Shown here piece by piece: positions 23,083 through 33,929 of a DNA stretch of 64,000 nt. The stretch lies in the NCBI GenBank assembly GCA_036927565.1, contig JAYESD010000001.1, positions 14,198,001 through 14,262,000 of the forward strand, given 5' to 3'. The translations under genes and the position numbers were made by a program. A model generated the notes under the pieces. It saw nothing but the letters and a program-made list of their open reading frames with translations. It searched no databases and was not told the origin of the DNA. Numbering within the stretch: the stretch's first letter is position 1; each line of letters starts with the position of its first letter. The DNA comes from Tuctoria greenei. Taxonomy: Eukaryota > Streptophyta > Magnoliopsida > Poales > Poaceae.

Positions 23083-24623
23083 TGAAAGTGCATCTGAGAA
23101 TACCTTGTGGGTTTTGATGATTTATGACAAGCAATTGGGATCCTAACCTCTTTGTTGATATGAGCACATGCTTTCAATAGCAAAATGAGCAAAGTGCCAA
23201 AAAGAAGGAAGAATGAGGAGCAAAGTGGAAATGAGCTCAAGGAAGAAGAATAGTAGATCATTGTGTATGGAGTGTGTTAAGGAAACACATCCCAAGAGCT
23301 CAATCACAGTTAAACACACACATTGCACAAAGTTACACAGGACCAGACTAGTCTGACTGACACCGGACTAGTCCGATATCCTCTCTGCACAAAATCGGAC
23401 AAGTCCGATATCTCTCTGACTAGAATCAGACTAGTCCTCCCCAGTGCAGACTAGTCCTCAAAACACTTCACAAGGCACACAATGTCGGACAAGTCCGATC
23501 ACAACCGGACTAGTCCGATATTCTCTCTGGTCGAAATCGAACAAGTCCGATATTTGCACGGACTAGTCCAAAAAAAACCCTCTGAACTAAATCGAACAAG
23601 TCCTCCAAGTGCAGACTTATCACCAAATACATTTAGGGTTTCACATGTCCAGACAAGTCCGATGACTATCAGACGAGTCCGAAGATTTCCAGAAGCGAAA
23701 TCGAACAAGTCCGCTCCTAACCGTACTAGTCCGATATTTCGGGACACATAGGGTTTGCTGCACATAGCACACCGGACTAGTCCGGTGACCACCACAGACT
23801 AGTCTGATCTTTCTGAACCCTAATGGTCACTTTTAGAAACCCATATAAATAGAGGTGCACAGCCATATTCCATAAATTCTCTCGAACCCTAGCGCCGTCA
23901 CACCTACCAAGAGGCTCAAAAACCACATCTCTCCACGAAATTAAGTGCAACAAAGATCAATCCTTTGAGGATTCACTCTAGTTCATTGGAGAGACACGTT
24001 GAACACCACATTGAGCTCTTGGTTTGATTCTCTAACACACTCCTGTGATTTCATTGTAATCTTTTGAGTGTGTTTTTGGTGGTATTTCGTGTTCTAATCC
24101 AAGGGAGCTCTCAACGTGTGAGAAGGCCCCTTTGAATTTGGTTATTCACCCCTTTGTGATAAGTGGAAGAGGATTGGCCTTCGTGGTGATCCGATGAGGA
24201 TAGGGTTGGAGAAGACCCGGTCCTTTTGTGGACCCCTCAACATGGACGTAGGTTGCCTCTGTGGGAGCCGAACCACGAGATAAAATCTTGTGTCTTGCTT
24301 TGTGTTCATTGTTCTTATTCTTCACTATAATCTAGGGTTTTCAATCATCATTGCGTACTTCATGTTGAATCATTAAACATAAGATTGAATTGTGATATAA
24401 CCTGGTTCATAACCTTGAAACCCTTCATTTGATTGTATATTTCCGCTGCATACATTGAAGAATCAATCTAATCGATCAAACTTAATCAACCTAGTCCGTA
24501 AACACCGGACTAGTCTGCACTTTACCGGACTAGTCCGATATCTCTGGTTTTGAACTGGTTGTTAAGTGTTGCAGGTTCCGACAATTATTAAAAAAGCCTA
24601 TTCACCCCCCTAGGCCACATTCA
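23083..24623 (+). repeat. 5' LTR of S1 (1.54 kb)
   Basis: Contains the palindrome array (23343-23800 and 24497-24545), a TATA box TATAAAT (23844), and the box GTGGTTCGGCTCCC in diverged reverse form around 24262-24275. Its end is confirmed by the primer site. Confidence 0.85.
23343..23800 (+). promoter_or_regulatory. Palindrome array in U3 of S1
   Basis: About eighteen copies of CGGACTAGTCCG and CGGACAAGTCCG variants in 460 bp, just before the TATA box at 23844. Spacers include ATATCTCTCTGACTAG and ATATTCTCTCTGG. Multiple conserved palindromes in the LTR are a described Sirevirus feature. Confidence 0.8.
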
Positions 24624-24625
24624 AT

Positions 24626-24637
24626 TGGTATCAGAGC
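24626..24637 (+). other. Primer binding site of S1
   Basis: TGGTATCAGAGC, initiator-Met type, two bases after the LTR end. Confidence 0.85.
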
Positions 24638-24676
24638 AGGTTCTTCAAGAAAGAGACTAATCGCTCAAAGAAGATC

Positions 24677-27090
24677 ATGTTGGACATGAAGGACACCCAC
24701 AAGAGCAACAACCAAGAAAAGGTTGATGATGAAAAGAACCACAAGGTGGAGAAGCTCCTCGAAGCCATTCAGGACTTCGAGGACGACGATGGGGAGATGC
24801 TAGAACTAAAGGAGCTTCTAAGAAAGAAGACACTTTCCAAAGGAAAAGTGAAGATCGAAGAATAGAAGAAGGGGAGTAGTCACACCGACTACTCCCGATA
24901 TCCTTTCAACTATGATCATCTCAATTCTAACAACAATCATTATTTATCTATCCCACTTGGAAAGGCCCCACACTTTGACGGAAATGATTATGCAATGTGG
25001 AGGCAGAATATGAAAATGCATCTAATCTCTCTCAACCCAAGTCTATGGCATATTGTGTGCACAGGGATAGATATTCCAGACGATGACGAAAAGCTCACAC
25101 CAAGCCAAGAGCAGGCTATTCATAGAAACGCTCAAGCCGCATCAGTAGTTACCTCCTCACTCAGTCGGGACGAGTTCACCAAGGTGGATGGACTCGAAAT
25201 TGCTAAGGAGATATGGGATACACTACAAACTGCACATGAAGGTGACCGACATGTGCGTGAAGCAAAGATTGAGATGATCGAAGGCAAATTACGAAGATTC
25301 GCAATTGAGGAAGACGAGTCACCACAAGATATGTACAACCGACTGAAGACACTCATTAACAAAGTTTGATCATATGGGAGCAAGAAGTGGAATGACCACA
25401 AGGTAGTAAATCTCATCCTTAGAGATTTTATGCCTCGCAATGTCACACTATGCTCCATGATTAGAGAAAGCCCCGGATACAAAAGGATGACCCCAGATGA
25501 ATTGCTTGGAAAAATCATCAACTTTGAGATGATGGAAAAACAAGCAAAGCACGTCAAGGAAATTGCCGACCTCACCTCGGTAAAGAAGAAAGGAGTTGCC
25601 TTGAGATCCACTATCAAGCCCCTATCCAAAGAAGCTCGAGAAGCTCATCTAGAAGAAGATAGTAATGATGAGAGCAGTGAGCTAGATGAAGATGACATGA
25701 TATTATTCATGAAGAAGTTCAAGAGAATAATGAAGAAAAGACAAGGTACAATATCAAGTGAAGGAATGTACAAGGAAAGAACAAAGGCAAAGTTGAGGCA
25801 GGCATGCTATAATTGTGGTGAGTATAGCCACTTTATTGTTGATTGCTCATATGAATAGAACAAGAAGAAGACAAAAGAAGCCAAGCCTCAACCCAAGAAA
25901 TTCTTTAAGAAGAAGAAACAAGCCGAACAAGATCACATAGGGAAGGAGTGGGACTCAAATGATGAGTCCTCATCATCCGAAGAAGAAGAGATGGCTAGCA
26001 CAGCCATCGAGAACACGTCCAATAAGTCTACACTCTTCCCTACACTCGGTGCAAGGAAGGGAAATGACACTTGCCTCATGGCAAAGGAAGGTAAACGCAA
26101 GGTAATCATCAAAACCCCTTCCGTGCATTCCTACTCTAGTGATGATGAAATGAATAGTGATAATGAGGATATGCTTATTGGACTAGATAGGAAAGCTGCA
26201 ACAAAAATGAAATTTTTACTTGATCAACTTGTTGAGAAGGAGAGGTTAATTCATCATCAAGAGGACATGATCGTCTCCCAAAAGGAGGAGTATGTCGAAC
26301 TTGACAAACTTATAGAACTTGAAAAGGAGAGAAGCAATTCCTTAGAGCTTGATTTAGCTTCAAGAAAGAAAGCATGCTTGGAATTAACCGACTCAAATGT
26401 TGCAATCAAGGACCAACTTGCTAACCTAATCAAGGTTAACAAGACCCTTGAAATGCAGATTGAGTCACTCAAGCAAGGTGAACCTTCATCCTCTTCAGGT
26501 TCACCTTCTCAACCCACTAAAACTGAGGTTGTTTCTACGTGCACATGTAGTAAAATTGACACAGGTTTGAGAGACAAGCCAAACTCTACAAAGGATAAGC
26601 ATCCTTCCCAAAGTGGCATATTTGACAAGGAGAAGATCAACTATGCACGTAGTGCATACTTGGTCCAAAGACCTCCAAATGTCAAATATGGCATTGTTTA
26701 CTCTTATGGTGAAAAGCAGCATGCTAGAAGCCATAAGAATAACAAGGAGAGGATTTCCTTTGTAAAGGGAAGACCGCTCAAACTGGTAAGTCAAAGGGTA
26801 AAACCTTGAACTCTCACGAACACCGGACTAGTCCAGTCGAGGTGCGGACAAGTCCGGTTCTCTGGACAAGTCCGGCTTCCCTGACTAGTCCTATATACAA
26901 ACAACAACAATTACTCTTTAGAACCTTTGATGCATCATATGTATTAATGAGAAATAATTATGGCAAAGTTTATGCACATTATGTTGGGCCATGCCATGAG
27001 AACACCAAGTCTCATGTGTGGGTGCCCAAAACTCTTGTAACTAACCTCCAAGGACTTAAGCAAGCTTGGGTACCAAAAACCAAAGCATAA
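24677..27090 (+). pseudogene. Sirevirus gag of S1
   Basis: The start matches the S2 gag (MxDMKDxHKxNNQEK). In order: acidic and charged N-terminus; capsid with MWRQNMKMHLISLNPSLW and EIWDTLQTAHEGDRHVREAK; a basic/acidic linker; zinc knuckle CYNCGEYSHFIVDC (25807-25848, C-x2-C-x4-H-x4-C); a Lys-rich stretch; a coiled coil (26190-26480); and a tail with RTSP-like repeats encoded by palindromes (26822-26892), closing at WVPKTKA and TAA (27088). Stops at 24863, 25367 and 25856, and a one-base loss near 26765, break the frame. TGA at 25367 is shared with S2. Role by family: particle formation and RNA packaging. Confidence 0.8.
26822..26892 (+). promoter_or_regulatory. Palindromic motifs inside the gag coding region of S1
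   Basis: CCGGACTAGTCC, GCGGACAAGTCCGG, TGGACAAGTCCGG and a half copy CTGACTAGTCC follow each other here, translated as RTSPV, RTSPV, WTSPA and LTSPI. S2 has the same at 54262-54322. They are the LTR motifs in a protein-coding place. Confidence 0.7.
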
Positions 27091-27091
27091 T

Positions 27092-30000
27092 TTGTTTTTG
27101 CAGGCCTATTCCTCCGGTGGATCTAAATGGGTGCTAGACAGTGGTTGTACCAATCATATGACCGGAGAAAGAAGAATGTTCGTTGAATATGAGGAAAATG
27201 AGGATCCAAATGAAGACATCTATTTTGGAGATAATAGTCAAGGAAAGGTGCTCGGTACCGGTAAAATTGCTATATCATCTAAACACACACTTTCTCATGT
27301 ACTACATGTTGAATCCTTAGATTATAACCTGTTGTCCATATCTCAACTATGTGACAAAGGTTATAATTGCTTGTTCACTAACGAGGGTGTGACTGTCTCA
27401 AGGAGGAGTGATGGTTCCATTGCATTCAAGGGTATGTTAAAGGGAAAGCTTTATCTTGTTGACTTCAACAAGGATAAAGCTGAACTTGACACATGCTTGA
27501 TTGCAAAGACCAACATGGGTTGGCTGTGGCATAGACGGCAAGCACATGTTGGTGTGAGGAACCTTCAAAAACTCCTCAAAGGAGATCATATCCGAGGTTT
27601 AAAGGATGTTGTATTTGAGAAAGACAGGCCTTGTAGCGCGTGCCAATCCAGGAAGCAAGTTGGAGCACCTCACCCCGCCAAAAACGTCATGACTACAACA
27701 AGACCACTCGAGCTACTACATATGGACTTGTTTGGTCCAATTGCCTACATAAGCATCGACAGTAACAAATATGGTTTAGTTGTCGTTGATGATTTTTCTC
27801 GCTTCACTTGGGTTTTATTTTTGCATGATAAGTTAGAAACACAAGGAATACTAAAGAAGTTCTTCAAGTGAGCTCAAAACATTTTTTCATTGACAATCAA
27901 GAATATTTGAAGCGACAATGGCACAGAGTTCAAGAACACACAAGTGGAAGAATAACTTGATGAAGAAGACAGAAAGCACGAATTTTCAGCGCCGTACTCC
28001 CCACAACAAAACGAAGTTGCCGAAAGAAAGAACCGAACACTTATAGAGATGGCAAGAACAATGCTCGATGAGTAGAAGACCTCAGATCAATTTTGGGCGG
28101 AAGCGATTAACACTCCTTGCCACGCCGTAAATCGAGTTTATCTTCATCGACAACTCAAGAAGACATCCTATGAGCTACTCACCGGTAACAAACCAAATAT
28201 TTCATATTTTTGAGTTTTTGGTTCTCCATGTTATTTCTTGAACAAGAAGCCTAGGACTTCAAAGTTCGCTTCGAAGTCCGATGAAGGTTTCTTGCTTGGT
28301 TATGATTCGAACACTTACGCCTATCGTGTTCTCAACACGACCTCCAGACTTGTTGAAGTAGCATGTGACGTAGTGTTCGATGAGACTAATGGCTCCCAAA
28401 AGGAGCAAGTTGATCCATGTGAACTAGGTAAAGAAGAAGCTCCTTGTCAAGCATTGAAAAGAATGGCTCTAGGTGAAGTTCGACCACAAGAGCCAACTCC
28501 ACACATACATGAGGAAGATGAACCACAAGAGGAGGTCAACGATCAAGGGGGAGCTTCAGCACAACACCAACCACAAGAATATGAAGATAATCAACAAGTC
28601 AACAAAGGCAATCACTTAGGGGGAGAAGCAGATGATCATGAAGATACAACGCCTCAAGTGCCACACCCAAGAGTACACCAATGCATCCAAAGGGATCACC
28701 CAATCGACAACATCATCGGTGACATCCAAAAGGGAGTAACCACTAGATCTCACATAGCTAACTTTTGTGAGCACTATTCGTTTGTATCCTTTTTGGAACC
28801 GCGTAGGGTTGAGGATGCATTGAAGGATCCAGAATGGGTGGTGGCAATGCAAGAAGAGCTGAACAACTTCAAGTGGAACGAGGTGTGGGAACTTGTGGCA
28901 AGACCCAATGCAAACATCGTTGGCACCAAGTGGGTCTTCCACAACGAACAAGACGAACACGGGGTGGTGACAAGGAACAAGGCATGACTTGTGGCCAAAG
29001 GGTATTCACAAGTCGAAGGTTTGGATTTCGATGAGACCTTTGCTCCACTAGCTAGACTTGAATCTATTAGAATATTACATGCATATGCTACTCACCATGA
29101 TTTCAAGCTGTATCAAATGGATGTGAAAAGCGCCTTCCTCAATGGACCAATCAAGGAGGAGGTGTATGTGGAGCAACCCCCCGGGTTTGAAGACGAAGAG
29201 ATCCCCGACCATGTACTCAAATTGCATAAGGCTCTCTACAGCTTCAAACAAGCTCCTAGATCTTGGTATGAGTGTCTTAGAGATTTCTTAATTGAAAACG
29301 GCTTTAAGATTGGCAAAGTTGATTATACACTATTTACAAAGAATTTTGACAATGATCTTTTTATTTGTCAAATTTATGTTGATGATATAATTTTTGGGTC
29401 AACTAATCAATCTTTTTGTGAGGAATTTAGTAAGATCATGACAGATAGGTTCGATATGTCAATGATGGGAGAACTAAAGTACTTCTTGGGATTCCAAGTG
29501 CAGCAACAAAAGGAAGGGACGTTTATAAGCCAAACCAAGTACACGCAAGACATACTCAAGAAGTTTGGTATGGACAAGGCAAAGCTGATAAAGACCCCCA
29601 TGGCAACAAATGGCCACTTGGATCTCAATGAAGATGGACCTAGCGTGGACCAAAAGGTATATCGCTCCATGATTGGACTACTCTATTTATGTGCATCTAG
29701 GCCAGACATTATGTTGAGTGTATGTTTGTGTGCAAGATTTCAAGCCAATCCTAAGGAATGTCATTTGACACCCGTAAAAAGGATCTTGAGATATTTAGTT
29801 CATACACCCAACCTTGGTCTTTGGTACGCAAAAGGCTCAAAATTCAATCTCATTGGTTACTCCGATGCAGATTATGTCGGGTGCAAAGTAGATAGAAAAA
29901 GCACCTCCGGTACATGCCAATTCCTAGGGAGATCCTTAGTTTCCTGGTCCTCCAAGAAACAAAATTCCATTGCCTTATCCACAGCCGAAGCGGAGTATGT

Positions 30001-30373
30001 TGCAGATGGGAGTTGTTGTGCACAACTTCTTTGGATGCAACAAGCTCTAAGGGATTATGGTTACAATATGAACCATATTTCACTCCTCTGTGACAATGAG
30101 AGTGCCATCAAAATTGCCCACAACCCAGTTGAGCACTCTAGAACTGAACACATAGATATAAGACATCACTTTTTGAGAGATCATGCTATGAAAGGAGACA
30201 TAGCCGTTTCCCATGTCAACACCCAAAAGAAATTGACCGACATATTCACCAAGCCACTTGATGAAAAGTGTTTTTGTGAACTCCAAAATGAACTAAATAT
30301 CCTTGATGCTCGGGTGTGGCTTGAAGTGTTGCATACCTGTATGAATTCTTCAAATATGTTGATTGGATTGTGA
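27092..30373 (+). pseudogene. Sirevirus pol of S1: protease, integrase, RT, RNase H
   Basis: In one frame, +1 to gag: protease WVLDSGCTNHM (Asp near 27137); a GAG-pre-integrase HHCC part (HRRQAHV, CSACQSRK); integrase core (MDLFGP near 27722); RT (QMDVKSAFLNGPIKEEVYVEQPPGF, and YVDD at about 29374); copia RNase H (YSDADYVG, STAEAEYV, HIDIRHHFLRD, LTDIFTKPL). Stops: TGA 27869, TGA 27908, TAA 27953, TAG 28073, TGA 28211, TGA 28985. Four are CGA-to-TGA against S2, and two replace TAC. The integrase part is worst hit and lacks a continuous DDE region. The end is shifted by one base against S2. Confidence 0.85.
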
Positions 30374-31301
30374 AAATCATCTCTCTCAATTTTCTCCAAC
30401 AAACCATGTCAATTACTAGATCTTGGTGAATCATGATCATTGCTTGATTGTTGTATGCTTACTGGTCATATTCATCAAGATTATTTGATTTTATTTGCCT
30501 CACTATTGTCTAAATATGTACCTTCAAATATATATGAATGGGCTAAGCAATTCTCACCTGGTGACCATGGACAAGTCCGTGGTTACCCGGACTAGTCCGC
30601 CCATGCAGACTAGTCCGCAAAGTGCCGGTTAGGCCAGACTAGTCCGGTATGCAACGGACTCGTCCGATATAGTCCTCTCGAAAAGTTCGGACTAGTCCGG
30701 TCCGGACTTGCCCGATTTTTCGTGTCCATAACCCCAGCCGCCGTCAAACCCTAATTCATTCACCTCCACTCTTGCCTCACGCGTTCTCTCTCTTCCACTC
30801 GAGCTCACAAGGCGATTTTGCATCCCCTCCACCAAAAAGCTCTGCATTTGGGTGGAGATCAAGCATCCTGGCTTGAATATTGAAGTTCGACAAGTCTAGA
30901 CTTCAACACCCTCCTCTTCGAGCATCAATCGAATTCTTCGGTAATTTTCTCCCAAACCCTAGAAATCCCTAATTTCTTCATTATTGATCGAATCGCCTAG
31001 CATCCTTCGCTATATACATGCCCTCTTGATGTATTACGTTTATGCTAAGGTTGTTGTGCATTAGGAATCACCATTTGTCTAGTTTCTTAGATTTTTGAGT
31101 TTGAATATCGGACTAGCCCGGCCCATGCACGGACAAGTCTGATATCCCCGGACTAGTCCGTGCCTGTACACCAGACAAGTCTGATTTTTCTGAACTCAAA
31201 ACTTAACTTCTCAATTCCTCAATGCAATTCCTTGCTATCCTTTCACATATGCCTTGTATCATCGATTATCATTCATATATTGCTCAATTCACTCTCAGGA
31301 C
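30374..31301 (+). other. S1 region between pol and env-like gene, with palindromes
   Basis: Non-coding. A cluster of about eight CGGACTAGTCCG-type motifs at 30568-30720, then a T/C-rich stretch with CCAAACCCTAG (about 30950), and four more motifs at 31108-31188. The last part before the env-like ATG (CTCACTCTCAG|GACATG) looks like a 3' splice site, in keeping with expression from a spliced RNA; the sequence alone does not prove it. Confidence 0.5.
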
Positions 31302-32767
31302 ATGTCAAGCTCCAACGATGAGATGTCTGACTTCGAGGTCGAGATGGACCACGAGGTGGCACCTCGGCCCTCGACAGGTCTTGGCAAGAAGCGCCAAGAG
31401 AGACCTTCCAAGCCAGCCCCATATCCTCCTTAGGCTCTGAGGAAAGTGTTAGCAAAGAAGCCAGCCTCCAAGGCAGCTGCATCATCAAGTGTCCCTCGCC
31501 AAGCCAAGGGCAAGGGCAAGGGGATTGCTATGGGCCCAGTTGGCCCCCTGAAACTGCATGCCCCAAGAGAAGAGGTCAGGGACCCAAATGAGGACAAGTT
31601 CAATGGGAAGGGCAGCGACTCAGCTGCAAAGCTCAGGAGCATTGATTGGAAAATAATCCAAAGCAAGCTGCAGATGGAAGGTTCTGGAGGAACTTCCATG
31701 CAGACTATTACAGGGTTGTGTATCTACAGATGAAGACTCCCGTGGTGCGCAGTTAGTGGATTGACTGGGCACATCTTGAGAAGAAAAGATGCTCTGCATT
31801 TGATGAAGTGATTGAAGCTGCTGAAAGACATGGCTTGAAGGACCTCTTTGCCTTCAAGTACAATTGGAATGATGAAGTGGTGGCCCAGTTCTATGCCACT
31901 TGTCACTTTGCAAGCGATGAAGAAGAAAGAGTGACTTGGATGACTCATGGATCCATGTACACTATCACATATGAGGATTTTGCAATGATGTTGCATCTTG
32001 ACACCTCGAGCAATGACAATGGGATCATCCACAATGTTGGTGTTATCGAGAAGGAAAGGATGAAATTCCTTTATGAGCCAAACTCAAAGTTCATCCCTCC
32101 CTCCACAAAGAACATGAAGCCCTTCTTTGTGGTCCTGAATAGAGTCTTGAGGAAGAAGATTGCTCCCAAGGATGGAGATGCTAGGAGTGTGCAGGGTTAT
32201 CTTCGGACCCTGGTGAGAGTGATAAGAAAAGATCGTCAGTTTGATGTTGCTGACTATATTTGGAACGATATGATCAACATCTCCAGTACTCCCAACCGGT
32301 CCTGTGGCTATGCCCCTTATCTCATGTTCATAATTGAGAAAGTCACAGGGATCGAGTTTGTCAAGGATGTGGAGCACACACCTTTGAGACCTCAGAAGCC
32401 TCAACAAGCAAATGTCCAGGCTGCTCCCTCACCGGTCTCCAGTCCCGAGGCATCGGCGAGAAGATCTGAAGATGCCGGAGCTACCCCTGCCGGTAGGGCA
32501 GCCCCTCAAAGAGGATCAGCCAGTGGAATCTTCAAATATCTGGCTGCCATCTTCGCTTCCTGCAAGAAGGCCGAAGTGAGGGCCCACAAGCTGAACAAGA
32601 AAAGAAAGGAAGACATGAAATACGTGAAGGCAAATGTGAAGCAAATTTGCCAGAAGCTGGAGATCGACCCCATTGGATCTCCAGTGACTTCTAAGGACTC
32701 CGACCCATACATCACTGAAGATGAAGATGACAAAGACGACGATGAGAGGACCGACAACGAAGAGTGA
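31302..32767 (+). pseudogene. Sirevirus env-like / third gene of S1
   Basis: Starts MSSSNDEMSDFEVEMDHEV in parallel with S2. A TAG at 31431 replaces CAG. Reading continues to 31733, is shifted between about 31640 and 31800, then runs open from 31808 to 32767: a globular part (LFAFKYNWNDEVVAQFYATC, WMTHGSMYTITYEDFAMMLHLD, VQGYLRTLVRVIRKDRQFDVADYIW, SCGYAPYLMFIIEKVTGI) resembling the plant transposon-protein domain found in many plant third genes, a Pro/Ser/Ala linker, a Lys-rich helix (AEVRAHKLNKKRKEDMKYVKANVKQICQKLE) and a Glu/Asp tail. No signal peptide or membrane segment is visible, so env is a positional name only; function unknown. Confidence 0.65.
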
Positions 32768-33226
32768 AGACCTTAGGACCCTCCTCTCCTTATTTTTGGT
32801 GTCTTGATGCCAAAGGGGGAGAGATTGAGGGGGAGTCTTAGCCCTAGCTGTAGGATGCGAGGAGAGAGCTCTCTTTTATGGTTTTTTACTATTTTGTGGG
32901 TTGTAAAGCTTTAACTCTGTTCTTAAGTTAATTATGGTTCTGTGATGCAATGTTATGGTCTTTTGAGAAGTATTTGTTGAAATCTGTGATTTTACTCCTA
33001 GAATGACATATATGCTTGCTTATGGTTGATTAATGTCAATCATGTCATTCTTAGTGTTTTAATGTACCTAGTTATGCATCCCACCATGAAGAATGCACAT
33101 ATGGATTATGTTTTCATTGCTTGATGTATTGTAAACTCATATGGGCATACTTTATGAAAATCTCAACTTTTATCATGTTTTGTGAAATCTCAATTGGTTG
33201 TCATCAATCACCGAAAAGGGGAAGAT
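32768..33226 (+). other. S1 3' non-coding region and polypurine tract
   Basis: AT-rich, no gene. AAAAGGGGAAGA at 33214-33225 is the polypurine tract before the 3' LTR. An earlier purine run, AAAGGGGGAGAGATTGAGGGGGAG, at about 32813-32837 resembles a second tract and is also found near the end of the S2 env-like gene. Confidence 0.6.
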
Positions 33227-33929
33227 TGAAAGTGCATCTAGGAATCCCTTGTGGGTTTTGGATGATTTATGACAAACAATTGGGATCCTAACCTCTTTGT
33301 TGAGATGAGCACAAGCTTTCAATAGCAAAATGAGCAAAGTGCCAAAAAGAAGGAAGAATGAGGAGCAAAGTGGAAATGAGCTCAAGGAAGAAGAATAGTA
33401 GATCATTGTGTATGGAGTGTGTCAAGGAAACACATCCCAAGAGCTCAATCACAGTTAAACACACACATTGCACAAAGTTACACAGGACCAGACTAGTCTG
33501 ACTTACACCGGACTAGTTCGATATCCTCTCTGCACAAAATTGGACAAGTCTGATATCCATTAGACTAGTCCGATATCTCTCTGACTAGAATTGGACTAGT
33601 CCTCCCCAGTGCGGACTAGTCCTCAAAACACTTCACAAGTCACACAATGTCGAACAAGTTCGATCACAACCGGACTAGTCCGATATTCTCTCTGGTCCAA
33701 ATCGAACAAGTCCGATATTTGCACGGACTAGTCCAAAAAAACCTCTGAACTAAATGGGACAAGTCCTCCAAGTGTGGACTTTTCACCCAATACACTTAGG
33801 GTTTCACATGTTCGGACAAGTCCGATGACTATCGGACTAGTCCGAAGATTTCCAGAAGCGAAATCGGACAAGTCTGCTCCGAGCCGGACTAGTCTGATAT
33901 TTCGGGACACTTAGGATTTGCTGCACATA
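33227..33929 (+). repeat. 3' LTR of S1, truncated
   Basis: Matches 23083-23767 with a palindrome array at 33485-33900, then stops within TTTGCTGCACATA and joins the A LTR at TCCCAAGC. The TATA box and the rest of the LTR are missing, as are a few bases of the A LTR. This is a deletion across the right border of S1. Confidence 0.8.

Larger units (their letters stand above)
23083..33929 (+). mobile_element. Sirevirus (Ty1/copia) element S1, 3' LTR truncated
   Basis: LTR 23083-24623 starts TGAAAGTGC and ends CCACATTCA; primer site TGGTATCAGAGC at 24626; gag, pol, env-like gene, polypurine tract, and a partial 3' LTR from 33227. The order, the long gag with coiled coil and CCHC knuckle, the extra gene after RNase H and the palindrome-rich LTRs are Sirevirus (Maximus/SIRE) traits. 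The coding regions have many stops. The last 850 bp or so of the 3' LTR and the right target duplication are lost. Confidence 0.85.

Noticed and set aside
23343..23800. Regularly spaced palindromic repeats that look like a CRISPR array
   Set aside because: Spacing varies, the repeats are diverged, the sequence is an LTR of a plant retrotransposon bounded by TG/CA and a primer site, and the same array occurs at matching places in other LTRs.
31302..32767. A true viral envelope gene in S1/S2
   Set aside because: No signal peptide, membrane segment or glycoprotein-like Cys pattern is visible. Only the position matches, so it is called env-like or third gene.
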